Below, one piece after another: positions 1 through 7,012 of a DNA stretch of 26,787 nucleotides. The position numbers and the translations under genes are program-made. The notes below the pieces were generated by a model, which was not told the origin of the DNA, did not search any database, and was given only the letters and a program-made list of their open reading frames with translations. Numbering within the stretch: the stretch's first letter is position 1; each line of letters starts with the position of its first letter. The DNA lies in contig CAZITB010000025.1 in assembly GCA_964542055.1 (NCBI GenBank), positions 1-26,787 of the forward strand, written 5' to 3'. The stretch is from CAZITB01 sp964542055. GTDB taxonomy: Bacteria; Planctomycetota; Phycisphaerae; Sedimentisphaerales; CAMDDF01.

Positions 1-172
1 TTGGGGTGTAGCCGGTCAGGGCTTCAATGTGAGGGCTTAAATACAAAAAGCCTGTTTCGCCGACTTGGCGGGAATATAGCACATGGTCAAGAGAGTTTAC
101 GATTTCATTTAGTTGTTTAAGTTTTGGTGATTCAATTTCATCTTGAGCAATAGTTATATTTTCAAAGTCCAT
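1..172 (-). CDS. PAS-domain sensory protein, N-terminal part only (cut by window edge)
   Basis: Only the first 57 codons are in the window; the rest lies beyond position 1. After an acidic N-terminal stretch the translation reads VLYSRQVGETGFLYLSPHIE and then ALTGYTP. This is the usual opening of a PAS domain (strand, 'sp.ie.ltGY.p'). Such proteins are normally sensor histidine kinases, diguanylate cyclases or response regulators, but the output domain is not visible, so the class cannot be named. I chose the ATG at 172 because GGTGG lies about 10 bases upstream. An in-frame ATG at 181 sits almost on that sequence and is less likely. No signal peptide is seen at this end. Confidence 0.6.
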   Translation of the reverse strand, partial: MDFENITIAQDEIESPKLKQLNEIVNSLDHVLYSRQVGETGFLYLSPHIEALTGYTP

Positions 173-294
173 AATCCGCATTCCACCAATAATTTTCGAT
201 TCAAGAAACTGTCAATAGACAAGTTGACAGTTGCCTTAAAGGGAATTTCGGTAAGGGGAGAGTGCGGCTTAATGAAAAAGCGCAAAAACAAGCC

Positions 295-463
295 TTAAGG
301 GTACCTATAAAAATTCATTTTGGCGGACAAACAAATCTTTTTACTTCTGGTCTGCGTCAGACAAAAGCCGCCTTATCTTCAAATAAGGCTGATTTGTCTT
401 CCTTGTCAGAAGGCAAAAATCTTTTGCTTGCCGCACAAAAGCAATTATTAGAACTACCCTTAA
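295..463. repeat. 169-bp palindromic (MITE-like) intergenic element, full-length copy
   Basis: The ends are inverted copies: TTAAGGGTA at 295-303 and TACCCTTAA at 455-463. The similarity continues inward as an imperfect inverted repeat over nearly the whole element, down to a central hairpin GCCTTAT-CTTCAA-ATAAGGC. RNA from either strand could fold into one long hairpin. No transposase is encoded; the open frame across it looks like chance. A short relative lies at 16790-16850. TTAA at both outer ends could be target site or part of the repeat. It lies between the PEGA lipoprotein and the PAS gene, which are read in the same direction. Confidence 0.75.
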
Positions 464-502
464 ATTTTGAGCATTGCCGATTCAGGTCTGATAATGTTTG
501 TA

Positions 503-910
503 TTATTCCAGTTCGAAGAGGGCTTGTTGGCGCATAGATTCGGCGGAATCGAGCAGTTCGGCTCTGGTGGGTCGCTGGTACGGTTCTAGCTCGAAGTTCC
601 AGGTGTGGTCATCTTCGATTGTTTTTGGGTAGAGTATCTGTGCGAAGAAATCAAATGGGAAGACATCATGGAGGGGGCGATCCATATCTTTTACGGTTTT
701 AAGGGTTTCGTATCCGTCTTTTGTGATTTTGACGTAGTAGTCGCCGTACCATAGAAATGATGTGGTGACGGGAGAAGTGCCGATCTCTTCATCGTTCAAA
801 GTAACCAGTGCGCCTTGTGGCTGGGTGTTTATTGTTAGTTTGCGTTCGACGCAGCCGGTAATGGTTATGAGAGCTAATGATATTAGAAGGATAGCCAGAT
901 TTTTGGACAT
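503..910 (-). CDS. PEGA-domain lipoprotein
   Basis: This 135-residue protein starts with a basic N-terminus, a hydrophobic stretch (about residues 5-18) and the lipobox ITGC, giving a lipidated Cys20 after signal peptidase II cleavage. Right after it comes a PEGA domain (about residues 24-75): 'LTINTQPQGALVTLND', 'GTSPVT' and 'YYVKITKDGYET' are the typical strand and turn motifs. PEGA domains occur on surface or periplasmic proteins and no enzymatic activity is known for them. The last 60 residues are charged and have no recognised domain. The start is supported by AAGGAAC upstream of the ATG and by a good promoter at 942-970. Lipidation is a firm prediction; the function is unknown. Confidence 0.8.
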   Translation of the reverse strand: MSKNLAILLISLALITITGCVERKLTINTQPQGALVTLNDEEIGTSPVTTSFLWYGDYYVKITKDGYETLKTVKDMDRPLHDVFPFDFFAQILYPKTIEDDHTWNFELEPYQRPTRAELLDSAESMRQQALFELE

Positions 911-941
911 AATGAGTTCCTTTTACAATTTATTTTATATG

Positions 942-970
942 AAAATACCGTTTGCGGGCGGTAATGTCAA
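942..970 (-). promoter_or_regulatory. Promoter of the PEGA lipoprotein gene
   Basis: On the minus strand TTGACA (970-965) is followed after 17 bases by TATTTT (947-942). It points at the ATG at 910 and lies back to back with the pheT promoter at 997-1025. Confidence 0.5.
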
Positions 971-996
971 GTTTTGAAGGTGAAAATTCGTTTTTC

Positions 997-1025
997 TTGA
1001 CTTTTTTGGATGTAAATAGTAATCT
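997..1025 (+). promoter_or_regulatory. Promoter of pheT
   Basis: TTGACT (997-1002), a 17-base spacer and TAATCT (1020-1025) form a sigma-70-type promoter about 44 bases upstream of the pheT ATG. Confidence 0.45.
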
Positions 1026-1068
1026 GGCGGTTTAAATCCATAATGAAAACTTATAATAACGGTGCGAA

Positions 1069-3081
1069 ATGAAGGTATCTTTAGACTGGTTAAATGATTA
1101 TGTGAAAATTGACAGGAGCCCTGAGCAGATTGGTGAGCTTTTGAGCGATAGGGGGTTTCCGATCGAGGAGATAATCGAATTTGACGGTGATACGGTGCTT
1201 GATGTTGAAGTTACGAGTAACCGCGGGGACTGTCTTAGCCATATAGGGATAGCGCGGGAGATAGCGGCGGCGACGGGTAATGAGTTGAAGATGCCGGAAG
1301 TGAAAATCGATGAAAGTGATGCAAAGGCGGAAGATTTTGTTTCTGTTGAGATAGAGGACGCGGGGCTTTGCGGAAGATATACGGCGAAAATTATTAAAGG
1401 TGTCAAGCTGGGACAGTCGCCTGAGTGGATGAAAAAGCGGTTGGAAGCGGTTGGTGTGCGGCCGGTTAATAATGTTGTGGACGCGACCAATTACGCGATG
1501 CTGGAAAATGGTCAGCCGACGCATGCTTTTGATAATGATAAATTGCAGGGCGGTAAGATAATTGTTCGTAATGCGCGTAAGGGTGAAAAGCTGATTTCGA
1601 TCGATGAGACTAAGTGCGATCTGAAAGAGAATATGCTGATGATAGCTGACGCGAAGGGGCCGGTTGCGATTGCCGGTGTTATGGGCGGGCTTGATACGGA
1701 GATAAGCGATTCTACGAGTACGGTACTGCTGGAGGCGGCACATTTTGATCCGCTTTCGGTGAGGACGACTGCTCGCGGGCTTAATATTGGTTCGGAGGCG
1801 TCTTTCAGGTTTGAAAGGAATGTCGATAAAGATGCCGTTGATTACGCATCGCTCAGGACGGTTGGGCTGATACAGATGGTTGCTGGCGGCAAGGCTGCAA
1901 AGGGTATTGTGGATGCGTATCCGGCTAAGGATGAGACGGTTGAGGTTTCGATACGGCTTGAACGGATGAAGTGGCTGTTGGGGATTGATATTGAAGTAGG
2001 GCAGGTGATGGAGATATTTGAGAAGCTGGGTTTTGAGCCGAAGATTGAAGGCGATGTTGTAAGATGCACATCGCCGTCATGGAGAAATGATATTCACAGG
2101 GAAGTTGATCTGATCGAGGAGGTTATCAGGTCATACGGGTATAGCCAGATCCATACTGAAAAGCGGATCAATATCGAGGTAGCGAAGATCGATCCAGAGC
2201 AGAAGTTTAGAACTGAGGTTCGGGATTACCTTGGGGGCAGCGGTTTTTATGAGACGATCAATGTTACGTTTACTGATAAGGAATCTGCGGAGCTTTTGAA
2301 GGTTGGCAAGTCCGAAGGTTACCTGGCGGTTAAGGATGTTACGCGTAAGAGTGCGAATTTACTTCGTGATTCGCTGATCGGTTCGCTTATGGGAAATTAT
2401 AAAGTGAACCATAATGCCGGTAATACCGATTGCAATATTTATGAGCTGGCGCATACGTTCGTTAAGAAAAGCGGCGGTGATATGCCTGATGAGAAGATGA
2501 AGCTTGCGTTGCTTTGTGACAGTGATTTTCGAAAGTTGAAAGGGGTTGTGGAAGGGCTTGTTGAAAATTTCAATAAGGATGCGGAGATTGAATTCAAAGC
2601 AGGTGATGCTAAATGGGCCAGTGCTTTTGCAAGTATAACAGTTGAGGGTAAAGAGCTTGGTTATATTGGTTTGGTTTCGAAGGATACTTGCGGGAAGATG
2701 GATTTGAAAAATGTTGAGCCGGTTGTTGCGGAGCTGGATTTTGGAACGCTGCGAAATTTGCAGAGCGGGCCGGTTGAGGTTAAGGAGATTTTAAGGTTCC
2801 CGGCGATTGTGCGTGATCTTTCTATTATTGTGGATGAAGGTGTTTTGTGGAAAGATATTGTTGGATGTGTTGAAAAGCCCAAATGTGATATTCTGGAAGA
2901 TATCACTTTTGTTGATATTTACAGGGGCAAGCCGATCGAGAAGGGGCAAAAGAGCGTAACTCTTTCGCTTTGTTTCCGCGATGAGGACGGAACGCTGACG
3001 CACGAGCAGGTTGATAAATATGAAAGCGCAATCGTTGAGTCGCTCGAAAATGGTGTCGGTGCTAAGTTGAGAACAGTTTAA
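1069..3081 (+). CDS. pheT: Phenylalanine--tRNA ligase beta subunit, short form without the OB-fold domain
   Basis: This is the beta chain of the alpha2-beta2 enzyme that charges tRNA-Phe in the cytoplasm. It opens with the usual MKVSLDWLNDYV. The B3/B4 editing region runs over about residues 95-270 and the B5 domain over about 293-365 ('FEKLGFEP', 'SPSWRNDIHREVDLIEEVIR'). A catalytic-like core follows, and the C-terminal anticodon-binding FDX-ACB domain begins near residue 575 with the hallmark RFP ('ILRFPAIVRDLS'). At 670 residues it is shorter than the common form of about 800. The EMAP-like tRNA-binding insert expected after residue 40 is absent: the chain goes straight from IEEIIEFDGD to VTSNRGDCLSH. 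The catalytic alpha subunit gene pheS is not adjacent. The RBS is weak. Confidence 0.95.
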   Translation: MKVSLDWLNDYVKIDRSPEQIGELLSDRGFPIEEIIEFDGDTVLDVEVTSNRGDCLSHIGIAREIAAATGNELKMPEVKIDESDAKAEDFVSVEIEDAGLCGRYTAKIIKGVKLGQSPEWMKKRLEAVGVRPVNNVVDATNYAMLENGQPTHAFDNDKLQGGKIIVRNARKGEKLISIDETKCDLKENMLMIADAKGPVAIAGVMGGLDTEISDSTSTVLLEAAHFDPLSVRTTARGLNIGSEASFRFERNVDKDAVDYASLRTVGLIQMVAGGKAAKGIVDAYPAKDETVEVSIRLERMKWLLGIDIEVGQVMEIFEKLGFEPKIEGDVVRCTSPSWRNDIHREVDLIEEVIRSYGYSQIHTEKRINIEVAKIDPEQKFRTEVRDYLGGSGFYETINVTFTDKESAELLKVGKSEGYLAVKDVTRKSANLLRDSLIGSLMGNYKVNHNAGNTDCNIYELAHTFVKKSGGDMPDEKMKLALLCDSDFRKLKGVVEGLVENFNKDAEIEFKAGDAKWASAFASITVEGKELGYIGLVSKDTCGKMDLKNVEPVVAELDFGTLRNLQSGPVEVKEILRFPAIVRDLSIIVDEGVLWKDIVGCVEKPKCDILEDITFVDIYRGKPIEKGQKSVTLSLCFRDEDGTLTHEQVDKYESAIVESLENGVGAKLRTV

Positions 3082-3264
3082 AGAGTGTAGGGCTAAAAGT
3101 GTAGAGGGGTTTATTTAATAGCAGAAATTTAAATGTGTTTTACAGGTCAAGTATGACATTTTTTTGTTATAATTGTTTTTAGAACTTGGGGGCAGGGGTT
3201 TGCGTAAATGAAAAAACAAGAAATCAGCCGGTTTTAATTGATGTAAATTAAAATTAAGTTTTGA

Positions 3265-3293
3265 TTGCAATTCGAAGGTGGATTTGTTAATAT
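3265..3293 (+). promoter_or_regulatory. Promoter of the 6S RNA gene
   Basis: TTGCAA (3265-3270), a 17-base spacer and TAATAT (3288-3293) would start RNA near 3300, just at the 5' side of the predicted closing stem. The stretch from 3082 to 3264 holds no gene. It contains a possible second -10 box TATAAT (3168-3173) without a clear -35 box, and GCAGGGGTTT (3192-3201), which is complementary to the 6S 5' end. Confidence 0.5.
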
Positions 3294-3299
3294 ACCTAT

Positions 3300-3493
3300 A
3301 GGCTTAAACCCCTGCTCTGTTCGTAAGGTTAGAGGCATTTGAAAAACCTATGAATGTGCCTTGGGAGATAGGACCTGAACGGATCGGCAAAGCCAGCTTG
3401 ACTGGACTGTCGGACGTCAGCAACTGTCACCCCCCTTGAAATAAAGGGTTATTTCAAAGTTTAACCGACGGCAGCTGCGGAGGATCGGCCTGA
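3300..3493 (+). ncRNA. ssrS: 6S RNA
   Basis: 6S RNA binds the sigma-70 RNA polymerase holoenzyme by mimicking an open promoter. The roughly 190-nt RNA has the expected outline. AGGC and CCCCTGC near the 5' end pair with GCGGAGG and GCCT near the 3' end as a closing stem. TGTTCGTAAGG follows on the 5' side and CCGACGGCAGC on the 3' side, like the E. coli conserved segments. A 3' side hairpin, TTGAAATAA-AGGG-TTATTTCAA, sits where E. coli has its TTGAA..AAGGG..TTCAA hairpin. A terminal stem CGGCA/TGTCG encloses CCAG-CTTGA-CTGG. The gene has its own promoter and terminator and no reading frame. The identity is my comparison from memory; a covariance model would settle it. Confidence 0.7.
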
Positions 3494-3525
3494 AAAAAAT
3501 GGTCCACGACAGTGGGCCTTTTTTT
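3494..3525 (+). terminator. Rho-independent terminator of the 6S RNA gene
   Basis: GGTCCAC (3501-3507), loop GACA and GTGGGCC (3512-3518) form a stem with one G-U pair. An A run precedes it and seven T follow. Confidence 0.8.
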
Positions 3526-3670
3526 ATTAGAAATGGGTTGGAAGGGTGTTTTTGTTTCAGATTAAAAGTTATTATCGAACCGTTTATGATATCTGCTTTT
3601 AGAGGGTTTAATTATTTTTGTTTTTTTAAAACTATAATAAAGCCCAGGGAAAGTTTGGACGAATTAAAGA

Positions 3671-3699
3671 TTGCAAACGTATGTAGATTCATTTATACA
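3671..3699 (+). promoter_or_regulatory. Possible glgP promoter
   Basis: TTGCAA (3671-3676), a 17-base spacer and TATACA (3694-3699). It would give a very short leader that begins close to the AAGGA ribosome binding site at 3707-3711. An alternative -10 box, TATAAT, lies further upstream near 3633 but has no good -35 box. Confidence 0.35.
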
Positions 3700-3715
3700 A
3701 ATATATAAGGATGAA

Positions 3716-6328
3716 ATGATGCAAAAAGTAAGAAGTTTTACGATACTTCCTTCATTGCCGGAGCCTTTAAAGGATTTAAAGACAGTGGCTCATAATATGT
3801 TCTGGTGCTGGAATGACGAATATGAAGACCTTTTCCAGCGAATAGATCCGAAGCTTTGGGAGCAGTGCAGCCATAATCCGGTTAAGCTGCTTGGGACAGT
3901 ATCGCAGGCGAGACTTGAAGACCTTTCGCATAATGAAGGTTTTATATATCAGTTAAATCAGCTGCGTGAGAAGATGAATCTCGAGCTTGAAGCTCCGACG
4001 TGGTATGAGAAGATAAACGGTAATAATACGAAACCGACGATTGCTTATTTTTCGGCAGAGTTCGGTATTCATGAATGTCTGCCGGTTTATTCGGGCGGTC
4101 TTGGGATATTGGCAGGCGATCATCTAAAAAGCGCATCGGATCTGGGCGTGCCGCTAATTGGTATCGGTCTTTTGTATCAAAACGGTTATTTCAGGCAGTA
4201 TCTCAATACTGACGGCTGGCAGCAGGAACATTATGTTGAAAATGATTTTTATAATATGCCCCTTGAGCTTGTCAGGAAAGATGATGAAAAGCCTTTGACG
4301 GTTAGCATTCCTTTTCCGCAGAGAAGTGTAATTGCGCAGATATGGAAAGTACAGGTAGGGCGTGTGCCGCTTTATCTTCTGGATACGAATGTTAAGGAAA
4401 ATTCTGAGCATGATCGTCCGATAACTTCGACTCTTTACGGCGGTGATATCGAGACGAGAATACGCCAGGAGATAGTTTTGGGTATTGGCGGTTACAAGGC
4501 GCTGGTAGCTTTGGGTCATGAGCCGACGGTTTGTCATATGAATGAAGGTCATGCGGCGTTTATGGCTTTGGAAAGGGTTCGCCAGATAAAAGACAGCAAG
4601 AATATGACGTTCGATGAAGCTTTTGAAGCTGCTCGTTCGAGTAATGTATTTACAGTTCATACACCTGTGCCGGCGGGCAATGATGAGTTCCCTGTGCAGA
4701 TGATGGATAAATATTTCGGCAATTATTTTTCACAGCTTGGTTTGAATCGCGAACAGTTTTTAGCTCTTGGAAGGCTGGATCCTGCAGATGATAAAGAACC
4801 TTTTAAAATGCCGGTTCTGGCTATCAAGATGAGTTCATGCCGTAATGGTGTGAGTAAACTTCATGGCGAAGTTTCGCGTCAGATGTGGTCTGGGCTATGG
4901 CCTGAATTGCCGGCTTCGGAAGTGCCGATCGATTCGGTTACTAATGGGATACATCTGCGTACATGGATATCGGCGGAGCTGGTGTCTTTGTTTGAAAGGT
5001 ACCTTGGAGCGAACTGGAACGAAGAGGCTGTTGATAAGTCTATCTGGGTCAATGTTGAGCAGGTTCCTGATGAGGAGTTCTGGCGGATACATCAGCGATG
5101 CAAGGAAAGTCTTGTCGCGTATGTGCGAAAGTCTTTAAAGAAGCAGCTTAAGAGGCGCGGTGCGTATCGTTCAGAGTTGAACTGGGCCGATGAGGTGCTT
5201 GATCCGGAAGCGTTGACTATCGGGTTCGCCAGAAGATTTGCGACTTATAAACGCGGCGCGTTGTTTTTGAAAGATGTTGAAAGGTTCACGAAGATTTTGA
5301 CCAATACGGAAAGGCCGGTGCAGTTTATTTTCGCTGGTAAGGCCCATCCGCGTGATGCATCTGGTAAGGAAATTATCAGGCAGATAGTTCATTATGCGAA
5401 TAACGATTCGGTTCGCAGGAAAATAGCATTTGTTGAAGATTATGATATGGATGTTGCCAAGTACCTGGTGCAGGGAGTTGATGTGTGGTTGAACAATCCA
5501 CGCAGGCCGATGGAGGCCAGCGGTACCAGCGGAATGAAAGCCGCTGTCAACGGCGTTCTGAATTTGAGTACTCTTGATGGTTGGTGGTGCGAAGGTTATC
5601 ATCCTGATGCAGGGTGGGTTATCGGTGCAGGTGAGTCTTATGATGATCTTGCTTATCAGGATCTGGTTGAATCACAGGCGCTTTACCGTATTCTCGAGGA
5701 AGAAGTTGTGCCTCTGTTTTATGAACGGAGCAATGAAAAGCTTCCGAGGGAGTGGATCAAGCGGATGAAGAATTCTATTAAGTGGAACGCTCCGAAATTC
5801 AATACCGGCAGAATGGTTGCAGAATATACGCGTAAGTTTTATGGTCCTTCGGCTGAGAGGTGGAGATACCTTACGGCTTCGGCGATGTCGAGGGCGAGGG
5901 CGCTTACGGCGTGGAAAAACAATATTAGAAGCTCATGGCATGAAATTCAGATCGAAAATGTTGATGTGAAGTATGCCGGCGGTGAGTCTTTGGCAGAATT
6001 CAATGTTAAAGCTCCACAGTTAAAAGTTGGCAGCGAGCTGGAAGTTAGTGCGACCGTTAAGCTTGGGTCGATCAAGGCTGAAGATGTTCAGGTGCAGATA
6101 TATCATGGAACAGTTGATTCGTGGGGCAATATCAAAGAGGGCCAGATTGCCAAGATGGATTTTGTTGAAAATATCGGTCAGGATGGACGGTGTCATTTTA
6201 GAGGTATTTTGAAATGTACTTCGTCGGGCAAGCATGGTTTTGCAGTCAGGATAATGCCGCAAAACGAGGACTTGTATAATCCTTATGATACAGGTTTGAT
6301 GTTGTGGGAAAATAACGGAGTAAGTTGA
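3716..6328 (+). CDS. glgP: Alpha-glucan (glycogen/maltodextrin) phosphorylase, DUF3417 type
   Basis: The enzyme (GT35) splits alpha-1,4-glucans with phosphate to glucose-1-phosphate using pyridoxal phosphate. The N-terminal 100 residues are a DUF3417 domain ('LKTVAHNMFWCWNDEYEDLF'), marking the family found in archaea and many bacteria rather than the E. coli MalP/GlgP type. The catalytic core begins with YFSAEFGIHECLPVYSGGLG. The PLP lysine is expected at K608 in EASGTSGMKAAVNG (from residue 600). The final 120 residues are the beta-rich tail typical of this family. The ATG at 3716 (or 3719) is chosen for AAGGA 4-7 bases upstream; a TTG at 3671 is in frame but coincides with a possible -35 box. 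The length of 870 residues is normal. A synthase-like partner is at 19742-21541. Confidence 0.92.
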   Translation: MMQKVRSFTILPSLPEPLKDLKTVAHNMFWCWNDEYEDLFQRIDPKLWEQCSHNPVKLLGTVSQARLEDLSHNEGFIYQLNQLREKMNLELEAPTWYEKINGNNTKPTIAYFSAEFGIHECLPVYSGGLGILAGDHLKSASDLGVPLIGIGLLYQNGYFRQYLNTDGWQQEHYVENDFYNMPLELVRKDDEKPLTVSIPFPQRSVIAQIWKVQVGRVPLYLLDTNVKENSEHDRPITSTLYGGDIETRIRQEIVLGIGGYKALVALGHEPTVCHMNEGHAAFMALERVRQIKDSKNMTFDEAFEAARSSNVFTVHTPVPAGNDEFPVQMMDKYFGNYFSQLGLNREQFLALGRLDPADDKEPFKMPVLAIKMSSCRNGVSKLHGEVSRQMWSGLWPELPASEVPIDSVTNGIHLRTWISAELVSLFERYLGANWNEEAVDKSIWVNVEQVPDEEFWRIHQRCKESLVAYVRKSLKKQLKRRGAYRSELNWADEVLDPEALTIGFARRFATYKRGALFLKDVERFTKILTNTERPVQFIFAGKAHPRDASGKEIIRQIVHYANNDSVRRKIAFVEDYDMDVAKYLVQGVDVWLNNPRRPMEASGTSGMKAAVNGVLNLSTLDGWWCEGYHPDAGWVIGAGESYDDLAYQDLVESQALYRILEEEVVPLFYERSNEKLPREWIKRMKNSIKWNAPKFNTGRMVAEYTRKFYGPSAERWRYLTASAMSRARALTAWKNNIRSSWHEIQIENVDVKYAGGESLAEFNVKAPQLKVGSELEVSATVKLGSIKAEDVQVQIYHGTVDSWGNIKEGQIAKMDFVENIGQDGRCHFRGILKCTSSGKHGFAVRIMPQNEDLYNPYDTGLMLWENNGVS

Positions 6329-6355
6329 TACCGTTGTAAAAATCGAAGTTAAGAG

Positions 6356-6389
6356 AAAAGGCTTTTCAATTATGGAAAGCCTTTTTTTT
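6356..6389. terminator. Bidirectional terminator between glgP and the EIIA gene
   Basis: GGCTTT (6360-6365) pairs with AAAGCC (6376-6381), flanked by AAAA on the left and eight T on the right, so it can stop RNA from either side. It follows glgP closely and overlaps the stop codon of the minus-strand EIIA gene. Confidence 0.75.
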
Positions 6390-6846
6390 ATTCTAATTCT
6401 TTTTCCTTTATGAGGTCGTAAACTTCGTCAGCAGATTTGCTGTTTGAAAGTTTTTCGCGAAGTTCTTCGTCTAGCATAATACGGCTGATTCTTGCAAGTG
6501 CCTGGATATGCGGGCCGGTTCTGTTTATTGGAGATGCCAAAAGAACTATAATTGTTACTCCTTTACCGTCGATGCTGTCGAAGTCGATCTCTTTAGGGGC
6601 GATGCCGATAGCCATTACGAGTTCGTTTACTCCCTTGCATTTTCCGTGAGGTATGGCGATTCCTGATCCGATGCCTGTACTTCTTGTCATTTCGCGGGCA
6701 AGTACTGAATCGAGGACATTGTCTCTGTTGTTTAGCAGACGACAATCGTTTAGGAGGTCCACAAGCTCTTCGATTGCCTGCTCTTTGTCTGTGCCTTTTA
6801 AAGGCGCTTTGATGCAATTCGGTTTAAGTATTTGAGTTAACTGCAT
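6388..6846 (-). CDS. PTS EIIA domain protein (fructose/nitrogen type, PtsN-like)
   Basis: This 152-residue protein is one EIIA domain of the fructose-mannitol/PtsN family. The phosphorylated histidine should be His67 in GIGSGIAIPHGK, the family's signature. 'ILLASPINRTGPHIQALARISRIM' (first residues IVLLASP) is the second typical segment. EIIA-Fru domains pass phosphate from HPr to a sugar-specific EIIB, while PtsN proteins regulate without transporting sugar. No EIIB, EIIC, HPr or EI gene is in the window, so a regulatory PtsN-like role is the better guess. The gene is monocistronic in appearance: convergent with glgP and separated from the next gene by a terminator at 6950-6974. The ATG has only a weak upstream purine stretch. 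Confidence 0.85.
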   Translation of the reverse strand: MQLTQILKPNCIKAPLKGTDKEQAIEELVDLLNDCRLLNNRDNVLDSVLAREMTRSTGIGSGIAIPHGKCKGVNELVMAIGIAPKEIDFDSIDGKGVTIIVLLASPINRTGPHIQALARISRIMLDEELREKLSNSKSADEVYDLIKEKELE

Positions 6847-6949
6847 AATATTACCACAAAAAGTTACTAATTAATAATGGATAGAACCCAAATAATAACA
6901 ATTTGGGATTGGTACTACAAGCCTTAAGGGGAAAATTTTTAATAAATAG

Positions 6950-6974
6950 AAAAAAAGCCCCTTTTGGAAGGGGC
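6950..6974 (-). terminator. Rho-independent terminator of the cobalamin-binding-like gene
   Basis: Read on the minus strand, GCCCCTT-CCAA-AAGGGGC (6974-6957) is followed by a run of seven T. It lies 39 bases past the stop codon at 7013. Confidence 0.85.
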
Positions 6975-7012
6975 TTAAAGGAAAATATGGTATAAATTAA
7001 AATGAATTAGTA

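Noticed and set aside
262..537. Open frame of 91 codons on the plus strand
   Set aside because: It runs through the palindromic element and into the end of the lipoprotein gene, has no clear ribosome binding site and resembles no protein family.
1090..1743. Long minus-strand open frame of 217 codons opposite pheT
   Set aside because: It lies wholly inside the strongly supported pheT gene, and its basic, repetitive composition is typical of an antisense shadow.
3210..3239. Nine-codon frame starting ATGAAAAAACAAGAA as a leader peptide
   Set aside because: It has no run of regulatory codons and no attenuator of its own, and the next feature is a non-coding RNA.
3300..3493. TPP or cobalamin riboswitch controlling glgP
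   Set aside because: The conserved core motifs are missing, and a full terminator plus about 190 bases separate it from glgP, while 6S hallmarks are present.
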